From Microbacteriaceae bacterium (GTDB lineage: Bacteria > Actinomycetota > Actinomycetes > Actinomycetales > Microbacteriaceae), in contig JAUZFY010000127.1 in NCBI GenBank assembly GCA_030840185.1, positions 1 through 6,862 on the forward strand: a DNA stretch of 6,862 nucleotides, in the 5' to 3' direction. The notes under the pieces were generated by a model. That model saw only the letters and a program-made list of their open reading frames with translations, was not told where the DNA came from and ran no database searches. Below are positions 1 through 6,388 of the stretch, piece by piece (the stretch's first letter is position 1; the number at the start of each line of letters is the position of its first letter). The translations under genes and the position numbers were made by a program.

Positions 1-994
1 TGCCCACCGGTGAGATGTCGGTCGGCCCGTGGATGCCCGACTTGATCTGATACTGCGAGGCGTACTCGAGCACCTTCTTCAGGTGGGTGATCCCACCGGT
101 GTGGGTGACCGCGCTCCGCACATAGTCGATGAGCTGCTCGCGAATGATCTGCTGGTAGTCCCAGACGGTGTTGAAGATTTCACCGATCGCGAGAGGCGTG
201 GTCGTGTGCTGGCGGACGAGGCGCAGTGCCTCCGGGTTCTCGGCCGGTGTGCAGTCCTCGAGCCAGAACAGGTCGTACGGTTCGAGGGACTTGCCCAGTT
301 GCGCGGCCTGGATGGGCGTCATCCGGTGATGTCCGTCGTGCAGCAGGGGAAGCTCCGGCCCGAATTCGTTGCGAACCGCCTCGAACACGGTGGGAACGTG
401 ACGCAGGTAGCTGCGGGTATCCCAGTCCTCTTCGGCGGGGAACGCGCCTCGCTGAGCCGGTTCGTGGTCGTAGCGCTGGCCCTTGTTGGCCTCAAAAGTC
501 GCGTTGGACGCGATGCCGTAGATGGATTTGAGTCCGGGGACGCCGGTCTGCACGCGAATCGCCTTATAGCCCTGCTCCTGGTGGGAGCGCACACTGTCGA
601 ACAGCTCCTCCGTCGTTTTACCCGACGCGTGCCCGTACGCGAGGAGCCCGGTGCGGGAGGCGCCGCCGAGCAGCTGGTACAGGGGCATCCCGGCGGCCTT
701 CGCCTTAATGTCCCAGAGCGCCACGTCCACAGCGGCGATCGCCGCCATCGTCACAGGTCCGCGGCGCCAGTAGGCGCTGCGGTAAAGGAACTGCCAGGTG
801 TCTTCGATCCGATGGGCGTCACGGCCAATGAGCAGGGGCACCAGGTGCTCCGTCAGATAGGCGACAACGGCGAGTTCCCGGCCGTTGAGCGTGGCGTCGC
901 CGAGTCCGGTGAGGCCGTCATCCGTCGTCAGCTTCAGCGTGACGAAGTTGCGGTCCGGGCTCGTGACGATGACCTCAGCCTTGTCGATTTTCAC
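1..994 (-). CDS. manD: D-mannonate dehydratase, enolase superfamily ManD/RspA type (3' end cut by window edge)
   Basis: Predicted to dehydrate D-mannonate to 2-keto-3-deoxy-D-gluconate in the cytoplasm, the third step of glucuronate breakdown. The visible 331 residues (family length about 400) match the ManD subgroup throughout: NFVTLK and [10 protein letters not shown] near the N-terminus, then YWRRGPVTM and ALWDIK. By alignment from memory with characterised ManD, the catalytic pair is R147 and Y159, the metal ligands are D220, E246 and E272, and H222 and H322 are also kept, so the site looks intact. About ten extra residues lie between Y159 and D220 relative to the Novosphingobium enzyme. 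Residue 324, just after H322-G323, is Pro (HGPTD) where efficient mannonate-specific members usually have Ala (HGATD); Pro is typical of weak or gluconate-active members. The GTG start at 994 has GAAGGAG seven bases upstream and overlaps the uxuB stop by 4 bp (GTGA). The C-terminal roughly 70-80 residues lie outside the window. The family call is firm; substrate preference is less certain. Confidence 0.93.
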   Translation of the reverse strand, partial: MKIDKAEVIVTSPDRNFVTLKLTTDDGLTGLGDATLNGRELAVVAYLTEHLVPLLIGRDAHRIEDTWQFLYRSAYWRRGPVTMAAIAAVDVALWDIKAKAAGMPLYQLLGGASRTGLLAYGHASGKTTEELFDSVRSHQEQGYKAIRVQTGVPGLKSIYGIASNATFEANKGQRYDHEPAQRGAFPAEEDWDTRSYLRHVPTVFEAVRNEFGPELPLLHDGHHRMTPIQAAQLGKSLEPYDLFWLEDCTPAENPEALRLVRQHTTTPLAIGEIFNTVWDYQQIIREQLIDYVRSAVTHTGGITHLKKVLEYASQYQIKSGIHGPTDISPVG

Positions 995-2370
995 GTGAGT
1001 GCTCCTTCGAGTCGTTTGGTGATCGCGGCGATCAATCCGGGGTCTTCCCGGTCGCCCGGTCCGAGGAAAGCGACAGCGGCGGTCGCCTGCTGCGCCGCCG
1101 TCATTCCTCGAAGTTCCGCCGCGAGCCCTGTTGCGGCTGGGTCGTAGCGCGCGCCGTCTCCGCGCTCGAGATACCGGACCCAGGCCGCGATTGCCGCTGC
1201 CCCCGCGACTCCAGTCGCGAGGCCGGCCGCTCTCCGTCGTCGGGCGACCTCGAGAATGCGGAGCGGCAACTTTTGCGAGCCGTCAGCGCCGATCTGCACC
1301 AGCCGGTGTTCGATGCGCGGGTTGGACCAGCGCATCCTCAGCTGCTCCAGCCACTCGTCCATCTCACCGGACGGCAGATCAAGCAGCGGCCTCGCCTCAT
1401 CCCAGAGTTGCTCGACCAGGCCGCGACATCCGGCGTCGGCGAACGCCTGGCTGACCGTGGAGAACCCGGCGTCCAGGCCGCAATAGGCGAGCAACGAATG
1501 CGCGGCGTTGAGGAACCAGAGCTTGCGCTGCTCGAACGGCGTGACGTCGGCGACGAACCGCGCCCCGACCAGGTGCCAGTCCGGCCTGCCGCCGGGGAAC
1601 TCGCCGCTCAGCACCCACTCACTGAACTCCTCGGTGACGACCGGCACGCTGTCGGCGACACCGGTCAGCTCCCGCACGGTGAGGCGGTCACCGTCGCTCG
1701 CCGCCGGTGTGATCCGGTCGACCATGGTCGAGACGAAGGAGACGGATGCCTCGATCCAGCCCGCCAGGTCGCGATCGACGGCCGTCGCCGCGGCGAGCAC
1801 CGCCCGTCGGGTCACCTCGCCGTTGCCCGGCAGGTTGTCGCAGCTCACTATCGCGATCGGACCGGCGCCGGCCTGGCGCCGAGCGCGGAGCCCGTCAACG
1901 ATTCGTCCGATGGCGGTCTCCGGCGCCCGGTCGCCCGAACGGCGAAGCAGTTCGAGGTCAGCGCCGACCCGTGGGTCCGCTTCGTCGAGGTCGCCGGCGT
2001 GGTTCAAACGGTAGCCGGCCTCCGTCACGGTCATGGTCAGCACGACGACGTCGGGATCCGACAGCACGGCTCGCCAGGCCGGCAGGTCCGCACCGTCGTG
2101 TGCGCTGCTGATGCTCTCGACGAGTGTCGCGGTGTCCTCGACGGGCCGACGTGTGAGGAGAGTGTAGACGCAGTCTTGCGCCTGCAGCGCGGCGGCCGCG
2201 GCCGCCGTGCGGCCGGTGAATGCGGCGATTCCCCAGTCCCCGCCGAGATCATTCGCCAGCTGCGTGTACCAGGCCTGGTGTGCGCGATGGAAGGCGCCGA
2301 GACCGAGGTGTGCGATGCGAACCGGATGCCGGACGCGACGTCGTGCCGCGAGAGCCGACGCCCCGTTCAC
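991..2370 (-). CDS. uxuB: D-fructuronate reductase / mannitol dehydrogenase family (UxuB-like)
   Basis: Predicted NAD(H)-dependent reductase that interconverts D-fructuronate and D-mannonate, the second step of glucuronate catabolism. The 459-residue protein belongs to the polyol-specific long-chain dehydrogenases. Its N-terminal Rossmann domain starts with GLGAFHRAH (residues 23-31). [10 protein letters not shown] and MVDRITPA follow mid-protein, and the C-terminal domain carries the family catalytic signature K-x4-N-x2-H as K283, N288 and H291. Length fits the family (about 460-490). The family also includes mannitol, arabinitol and tagaturonate enzymes; fructuronate is preferred because the gene overlaps manD and shares the locus with uxaC. 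Start choice: GTG at 2370 has AAGGA seven bases upstream. An in-frame GTG at 2385 would give 464 residues and a 4-bp GTGA overlap with the upstream stop, matching the other junctions in the operon, but has no visible Shine-Dalgarno. The open frame continues upstream to 2493, but that part lies inside the preceding gene and resembles no family sequence. Confidence 0.9.
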   Translation of the reverse strand: MNGASALAARRRVRHPVRIAHLGLGAFHRAHQAWYTQLANDLGGDWGIAAFTGRTAAAAAALQAQDCVYTLLTRRPVEDTATLVESISSAHDGADLPAWRAVLSDPDVVVLTMTVTEAGYRLNHAGDLDEADPRVGADLELLRRSGDRAPETAIGRIVDGLRARRQAGAGPIAIVSCDNLPGNGEVTRRAVLAAATAVDRDLAGWIEASVSFVSTMVDRITPAASDGDRLTVRELTGVADSVPVVTEEFSEWVLSGEFPGGRPDWHLVGARFVADVTPFEQRKLWFLNAAHSLLAYCGLDAGFSTVSQAFADAGCRGLVEQLWDEARPLLDLPSGEMDEWLEQLRMRWSNPRIEHRLVQIGADGSQKLPLRILEVARRRRAAGLATGVAGAAAIAAWVRYLERGDGARYDPAATGLAAELRGMTAAQQATAAVAFLGPGDREDPGLIAAITKRLEGALT

Positions 2371-2377
2371 GGCTGCG

Positions 2378-2382
2378 TCCTT
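2378..2382 (-). promoter_or_regulatory. Ribosome binding site deciding the uxuB start
   Basis: AAGGA begins on the last base of the upstream stop codon and sits seven bases before the GTG at 2370. It lies inside the first codons of the alternative reading from GTG 2385. Ribosomes terminating on the upstream gene would be placed directly on it, so it favours the shorter uxuB product; use of both starts is possible. Confidence 0.5.
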
Positions 2383-3242
2383 CACTGCTGCGTCGTGACC
2401 GCGCGCTGATATGCCGCGCGAACGTAGGCCAGGTTGTCGCGAGTGCGCTCTTCGAGCGGCAACTCGGTCGAGAAGTCTTCCAGGGTGACCCACCCGTCGT
2501 AGCCGTGGCGCACCAGGGCGGCAAGGTACGCGTCTACGTCTGCCTGGCCGCCTCGGAGCGTCGCCCAGTCGGCATGCCAGTCCACCGTGCCGTCCTCGGC
2601 TGGTGCAGAGGGAACCCAGGCGACATTCTTGACGTGCACGTGAGCGAGGTACGGTCCGAGGATCTCGAACGCGGCGGAGTGCTCCTCCTGTCCCTCGATC
2701 ACGAGGTTGCCGAGGTCATGGATGACGCCGACATGGGCGGGATCGAGGCCGTCGATAAGGCGGAAGGCTGCGGACGCGGAGGAAGTGACCGAGCCGTGGT
2801 GCAGTTCGATCAGGGCCTGCACCCCGTGCGCCGCAGCGCGGTCGGCGATCCATTCCAGGTCGGCGCGCACCGATGCGAACTGCGTGCGGTAGGCCCCGAG
2901 CTGTGGGCCCGGCATGGCGACGCGCACGCGTTCTGCGCCGAGTTTCGCCGTCGCCGCCAGCATCCGCTCGACATTGTCGTGGTCGGCACAGCCCGCGTAC
3001 CCGCCGATGCCCGAGTACGCCAGACCGGACCCGACGGTGATCCTCGCGATTTCGTCGAGGTTCGATTCCAGCCCGGTGAGGGGCCAGGTCGCTCGATTGC
3101 CGGCCCAGAATCCGGGCTCCTCGGAGGCGACCTGGTCGGTGACGCGCCACTCGATGCCGTCCCAGCCCTGGGCGGCGAGTCGGGTTACCGCCTCCGTCGG
3201 CGACCATTGCGGTGTTGACGCGGTGAATACTGAGAATTTCAC
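2382..3242 (-). CDS. Sugar isomerase/epimerase, AP-endonuclease-2-like TIM barrel (TIM-A)
   Basis: A 286-residue cytoplasmic TIM-barrel protein of the xylose isomerase-like / AP endonuclease 2 fold, the group of IolE-, IolI-, YcjR- and tagatose-epimerase-like enzymes. Members isomerise, epimerise, dehydrate or cleave sugars and keto-sugars with one divalent metal. Likely metal ligands at the strand ends are E146 (IELHHG), D176 (HDLGN), H203 (HVHVKN) and E255 (TLEDF), so the catalytic set looks complete. An early IEWR (residues 30-33) is typical of strand 2. No signal peptide or membrane segment is seen. The GTG start has GGAGG six bases upstream and overlaps the preceding stop by 4 bp (GTGA), implying translational coupling. 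It lies between the oxidoreductase and uxuB, so its substrate is probably a uronate or a keto-sugar made by the oxidoreductase. It could be an epimerase, dehydratase or 3-keto-glycoside lyase; the sequence alone does not decide. The fold call is firm, the reaction unknown. Confidence 0.87.
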   Translation of the reverse strand: MKFSVFTASTPQWSPTEAVTRLAAQGWDGIEWRVTDQVASEEPGFWAGNRATWPLTGLESNLDEIARITVGSGLAYSGIGGYAGCADHDNVERMLAATAKLGAERVRVAMPGPQLGAYRTQFASVRADLEWIADRAAAHGVQALIELHHGSVTSSASAAFRLIDGLDPAHVGVIHDLGNLVIEGQEEHSAAFEILGPYLAHVHVKNVAWVPSAPAEDGTVDWHADWATLRGGQADVDAYLAALVRHGYDGWVTLEDFSTELPLEERTRDNLAYVRAAYQRAVTTQQ

Positions 3243-4387
3243 GCTGCACCTCCGGTGGTCACTGTCACGTCGTCAAGGGAGCCGTCGAGCACTTCGGCGA
3301 GGGAAACGCTGCGCCCGAGAGTGGACGAGAGGTATAGGGAGCGCACCACGGCGAGCGCCAGAAGCGCATCGTCGACCCGTACTCGTGGGGGCCTGCCTTC
3401 GCGGATCGCGGCCACGACATCCTCGTACTGGCGGAGATGACCGATAGCGAATCGATCGGGGTCGCGTTCGCCACCACGGAGTTCGCTCGGCGCCACAACG
3501 CCTGCGGCCTGGTTCGCCACTGACCCGCTGTCGTCACCGGCTACGTGGAAAAACTCGAGCTGATCATCCTCGATGATTGCCGACCCGCGGGACCCGTGCA
3601 CCTGCAGGCGCACCGAAAGCCCGGGAAACGCGGCCGTCGTGGCGTGCAGCACGGCAAGCGCTCCGGATTCGAACCGGACTGTGGCGACAGCGACGTCTTC
3701 GACCTCCACCCGGCCATGGGCAAGGAGTGCGGTGTGCGCCTGGATTTCGACCGGTCGTCCCAGGAACCAGAGCAGCAGGTCGACGGTGTGCACGCCCTGG
3801 TTCATGACCGCGCCGCCCCCGTCGAGTTCCCACGTTCCCCGCCATTGGCCGGAGTCGTAATACTCCTGGCTGCGCCACCAGGCGACGGATGCCACTGCGC
3901 TTGTCACCCGGCCGAAGCCGTCGCTCTCGATCGCATCCGCGATGACGACGCTCGCCGGGTCGAATCGGTGCTGGCTGATGACGGAGACAACGAGCCCATC
4001 CGCCTCCGCCTCCGCCGCAAGGGCCGCGATTCGTTTCGCCCGCGGAACGGTCACGTCGAGCGGCTTTTCGATCAGCACGAGCTTGCCGGCCGAGATCGCC
4101 TCTTGCGCAAGCTGAACGTGCTGGCCGCTGGGCGTGCAGACGACCACGAGGTCGACGGATACCGAGGCGAGCGCCGCTGAGAGCGTGGTGAATTCCGCGG
4201 GCCTGGCAGATCCCGCCTCCTCGATCGAGTCGGCGAGCGCGCGAGCGGCCTGCGGAATTTCGTCCACCAGGGCGACGATCACGGCATCCGGATGCAGGCC
4301 AATTGCTTTCGCATGATTGAGCCCGATGATTCCGCATCCGACCAGTGCCACTGCGAGAGGCGTACCGTGTTCCGTGCTTTCCGTCAT
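3239..4387 (-). CDS. Gfo/Idh/MocA family NAD(P)-dependent sugar oxidoreductase
   Basis: A 382-residue dehydrogenase predicted to oxidise or reduce a hydroxyl of a sugar, inositol or glycoside using NAD(P). The N-terminal Rossmann domain opens with VGCGIIGLNHA (residues 16-26). VVVCTPSGQH lies at 81-90, and the family EKP motif is at 107-109 with catalytic Lys108 (LIEKPLDV). The C-terminal alpha/beta domain has the substrate-site stretch GGGAVMNQGVHTVDLL (190-205), with H200 and D203 in the expected catalytic positions. Length is normal and there is no secretion signal, so it is cytoplasmic, unlike secreted relatives. The ATG start overlaps the upstream stop by 4 bp (ATGA) with only a weak Shine-Dalgarno, so translation is probably coupled. 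It is flanked on both sides by TIM-barrel isomerases, an arrangement typical of inositol or 3-keto-glycoside pathways. Candidate roles are glucoside/glucuronide 3-dehydrogenase or inositol/uronate dehydrogenase. The family is certain, the substrate is not. Confidence 0.9.
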   Translation of the reverse strand: MTESTEHGTPLAVALVGCGIIGLNHAKAIGLHPDAVIVALVDEIPQAARALADSIEEAGSARPAEFTTLSAALASVSVDLVVVCTPSGQHVQLAQEAISAGKLVLIEKPLDVTVPRAKRIAALAAEAEADGLVVSVISQHRFDPASVVIADAIESDGFGRVTSAVASVAWWRSQEYYDSGQWRGTWELDGGGAVMNQGVHTVDLLLWFLGRPVEIQAHTALLAHGRVEVEDVAVATVRFESGALAVLHATTAAFPGLSVRLQVHGSRGSAIIEDDQLEFFHVAGDDSGSVANQAAGVVAPSELRGGERDPDRFAIGHLRQYEDVVAAIREGRPPRVRVDDALLALAVVRSLYLSSTLGRSVSLAEVLDGSLDDVTVTTGGAA

Positions 4388-5232
4388 GCCGTCCGTACCC
4401 CGATCTGGTTGGTGAGTCGCGCGAATGCCCTGGCCGCCCGGCCGAACGCCTCGGGTCCGGAAAACCCACCGAGGGTGTGCACATCCGCCAGATGTGGTTC
4501 GAGGGACGCGAAGCCGGAGTATCCGTCGTCCCGCAGGGCGGTGAGGGTTTCGAGCAACTGACCGTCGCCCTCGCCCGCCGGGGTCACTTCGCCGGTGGCG
4601 GCGACCGCGTCTTTGACCTGCAGGTACTCGAGGTGAGGCCGCAGCATCCGGTACCCATCGGTGAACGGCTGCACTCCGACCTGCACGAAATTGGCGCTGT
4701 CCCAGGCGACCCTGAGGGCGTCCGAGCCCACCGACTCAATGAGGTCGAGTACGCGGGCGGGCACGTCTCCGTAGATGTCTTTCTCGTTCTCGTGCAGCAG
4801 GATGACGCCTTCTTTCTCGGCGAGGTCGGCCAGTGCGCGCAACCGCGCGAGAACGCCGTCCCGGATGCTCCCGACGTCGATCCCCGGCCCCCGGAAGAAG
4901 GAGAAGATGCGGATGTAGCGAGAATCCAGCGCATGGGCGGCGGCAATCGCCCTGCCGAGTCGCGCGACCTCGGCTTCCACCGGCACCGTCACGTCCACCT
5001 TGCCCACGGGTGAGGCGATCGCAGAGACGCTCATTCCGAAGTCAGCGAGCACGATTCCCAGCACCTCGATCTGCTCCCCGGAGAACTCGACCACGTTGGT
5101 GCCCCACGCGCTCCGCAGTTCGAGGTGACGAGCGCCGAGCGCCTGCAGCACCGCGACCTGCACGGTCGGATCCTCGTCGATTTCGTCCCCGAAGCCCGAC
5201 AGAATCCAGGTAGGCATTGGTGCGGTTGTCAT
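4384..5232 (-). CDS. Sugar isomerase/epimerase, AP-endonuclease-2-like TIM barrel (TIM-B), first gene of operon
   Basis: A 282-residue TIM-barrel protein of the same broad fold as the gene at 2382-3242, but with little resemblance to it beyond the shared strand-2 x-E-x-R motif (LELR, 37-40) and metal-site positions. Putative ligands are E148 (HENEKDIYGD), D178 (WDSANF) and E245 (SLEPHL). The usual His of the HxHxKD strand is replaced by Gln205 (YLQVKDA), as in some YcjR-like members. SGFGDEI near residue 12 and IFSFF near 109 are subfamily-like. Predicted role: metal-dependent epimerisation, isomerisation or cleavage of a sugar or keto-sugar. Start chosen at ATG 5232 because AGAGGAG lies just upstream; ATG 5253 upstream and ATG 5217 downstream lack this site. 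As first gene it sits about 26 bases after the predicted transcription start. Its substrate cannot be named from sequence. Confidence 0.86.
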   Translation of the reverse strand: MTTAPMPTWILSGFGDEIDEDPTVQVAVLQALGARHLELRSAWGTNVVEFSGEQIEVLGIVLADFGMSVSAIASPVGKVDVTVPVEAEVARLGRAIAAAHALDSRYIRIFSFFRGPGIDVGSIRDGVLARLRALADLAEKEGVILLHENEKDIYGDVPARVLDLIESVGSDALRVAWDSANFVQVGVQPFTDGYRMLRPHLEYLQVKDAVAATGEVTPAGEGDGQLLETLTALRDDGYSGFASLEPHLADVHTLGGFSGPEAFGRAARAFARLTNQIGVRTA

Positions 5233-5264
5233 TCGGCTCCTCTGCCGGCACATCGATAGCCAAA

Positions 5265-5294
5265 ACCCTAAGAGAAAATGGCAACCGACTGCAA
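5265..5294 (-). promoter_or_regulatory. Predicted promoter of the leftward five-gene operon
   Basis: On the minus strand, TTGCAG (5289-5294) and TAGGGT (5265-5270) are separated by 18 bp and fit an actinobacterial sigma-A-type promoter. Transcription would begin near 5258, leaving a short leader that contains the AGAGGAG ribosome binding site of the first gene. The -35 box lies inside the region of repeated half-sites, so a bound repressor would block it. Prediction only, from consensus resemblance and spacing. Confidence 0.5.
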
Positions 5295-5314
5295 TTGTTT
5301 GCCACCAGTTGCCA
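5279..5314. promoter_or_regulatory. Putative operator cluster for the divergent LacI-type regulator
   Basis: Three copies of one hexamer are present: TGGCAA at 5279-5284 and its inverse TTGCCA at 5299-5304 and 5309-5314. The outer two extend to a perfect 7-bp inverted repeat (TGGCAAC / GTTGCCA). Centre-to-centre spacings are 20 and 10 bp, so all three lie on about the same helix face. A weaker LacI-like palindrome centred on CG (TGGCAACCGACTGCAA, 5279-5294) overlaps the left part. The cluster covers the -35 box of the leftward promoter and the probable -35 of the rightward one, so one protein could control both directions. The binding protein is inferred from adjacency. Confidence 0.55.
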
Positions 5315-5327
5315 AATGTGGTTGTGT
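5299..5327 (+). promoter_or_regulatory. Weak predicted promoter for the regulator gene, leaderless arrangement
   Basis: TTGCCA (5299-5304) and TTGTGT (5322-5327) are 17 bp apart. They would start transcription at about 5334, which is the A of the regulator's ATG. The -10 box is poor against TANNNT, so this is tentative, but the geometry matches a leaderless mRNA and explains the lack of a Shine-Dalgarno. The -35 coincides with one operator half-site, which suggests autoregulation. Confidence 0.3.
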
Positions 5328-5333
5328 CGACGC

Positions 5334-6374
5334 ATGCCAGAGGCCAGCAAGACGACGTCCGACAGGGGACCGACGATCCACACTGTTGCGGCCGCGGCGG
5401 GCGTCGCCGCGTCCACGGTCTCCCGGGCGCTGTCCAACCCCGGGCGGGTGAACGCGGTCACACGCAAGCGAATCGAGGACATCGCGGCGGAACTCGGATA
5501 CTCGCGCCCCGCGCGACAGCAACCCCCGATGTCCGGCCCGCTGAAGACGGTCGCCGTTTTCGTCGCGGACATCACGAATCCGTTCTACTTCGACGTCATC
5601 CGGGGCACTCAACAGCAGTTGAAGGCCGCCGGCTACGCCCAGCTGCTTGTGGATACCGAGGAGTCCGGAGAACTCGAGGGCGACATGGTGACTCGCCTGC
5701 GCGGGTCGTTCGACGGCGCGATCCTCGCCGCGTCACGGCTCTCCGACAAGGAGCTCGGCACGTTGAGCCAATCGATTCCGCTGGTCGTGATCAACCGCAA
5801 CGTCAAGGGCGTGCCCGGCATCGTCATCGATACTCCGACGGGAGTGGTCCAGGCGCTCGAGCATCTGGTGTCCCTCGGCCACCGGGACATCGTCTACGTT
5901 GCCGGTCCGGCGCGCTCCTGGGCGAACGAAATGCGGTGGCGGGCTCTCCGGCAGGCCGCGGGAAAGCACGGCCTCGAGGCACGACGGATCGGCCCGTTTC
6001 CGCCGGACCGCACGGCGGGCTCCGCGGCGGCAGATGCCGTGCTCAATTCCGGCGCTACGGCATGCGTCGCCTACAACGACCTCGTTGCGATCGGCATGCT
6101 CCGCCGGTTCAAGGAGCGGGGAATCGACGTTCCCGGTCGGATCAGCGTGGTCGGCTGCGACGATATTTTCGGAGCAGATTTCTGCCATCCGCCTCTCACC
6201 ACGCTCACGGCGCCCATCGAACAGGTCGGACGGGTTGCCGTCTCGATGCTGCTTGGCACGCTCGAACAGCGGCCGGGAGCACGCCGCACCCAGGTCGTGC
6301 TGCCAACTCACCTGACGGTACGCGAGTCGACAGGGCCGGTCAGCGGCTCCACCCAGTCGATCGATCCACTCTGA
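5334..6374 (+). CDS. LacI/GalR-family transcriptional regulator of the uronate locus
   Basis: A 346-residue sugar-responsive repressor. The N-terminal helix-turn-helix spans about residues 14-60: TIHTVAAAAGV, then recognition helix ASTVSRALSNPGRV and RIEDIAAELGY. The periplasmic-binding-protein-like effector domain follows, with ADITNPFYFDVIRG (D79, N82) and VGCDDIFGADF (D276, D277), typical sugar-contact stretches. The hinge between domains is unusual: where most members have an A-R-x-L helix whose Leu inserts into the operator, this protein reads RPARQQPP. The gene is divergent from the five-gene operon and 14 bases upstream of uxaC, so it probably controls both, with a uronate-pathway intermediate as inducer (inferred). 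Start at ATG 5334 places the HTH at the usual distance from the N-terminus. No Shine-Dalgarno precedes it; the open frame extends upstream to 5217, but that part crosses the promoter region. An ATG at 5316 would add six residues. Confidence 0.93.
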   Translation: MPEASKTTSDRGPTIHTVAAAAGVAASTVSRALSNPGRVNAVTRKRIEDIAAELGYSRPARQQPPMSGPLKTVAVFVADITNPFYFDVIRGTQQQLKAAGYAQLLVDTEESGELEGDMVTRLRGSFDGAILAASRLSDKELGTLSQSIPLVVINRNVKGVPGIVIDTPTGVVQALEHLVSLGHRDIVYVAGPARSWANEMRWRALRQAAGKHGLEARRIGPFPPDRTAGSAAADAVLNSGATACVAYNDLVAIGMLRRFKERGIDVPGRISVVGCDDIFGADFCHPPLTTLTAPIEQVGRVAVSMLLGTLEQRPGARRTQVVLPTHLTVRESTGPVSGSTQSIDPL

Positions 6375-6388
6375 AACGAGGTCGAAAA

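Noticed and set aside
29..1147. Long plus-strand open frame (372 codons) opposite manD
   Set aside because: Antisense shadow in high-GC DNA; the minus strand encodes a clear ManD with intact catalytic residues and a good ribosome binding site.
1273..2409. Plus-strand open frame of 378 codons opposite uxuB
   Set aside because: No recognisable domain, Arg/Pro/Gly-rich composition, and the opposite strand holds the conserved dehydrogenase with its K-N-H motif.
2220..3218. Plus-strand open frame of 332 codons opposite TIM-A
   Set aside because: No family resemblance; it crosses the uxuB/TIM-A junction and mirrors the real genes in a GC-rich frame.
3564..4484. Minus-strand 306-codon frame overlapping the oxidoreductase
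   Set aside because: A different frame of the same strand as the Gfo/Idh/MocA gene, Arg/Gly-rich with no motifs.
5217..5333. N-terminal extension of the regulator from 5217
   Set aside because: It would cross the promoter/operator region and overlap the divergent gene, and would place the HTH far from the N-terminus, unlike LacI-family proteins.
6375..6388. Possible terminator or promoter between regulator and uxaC
   Set aside because: Only 14 bases with no hairpin or promoter boxes; it holds just the uxaC ribosome binding site.
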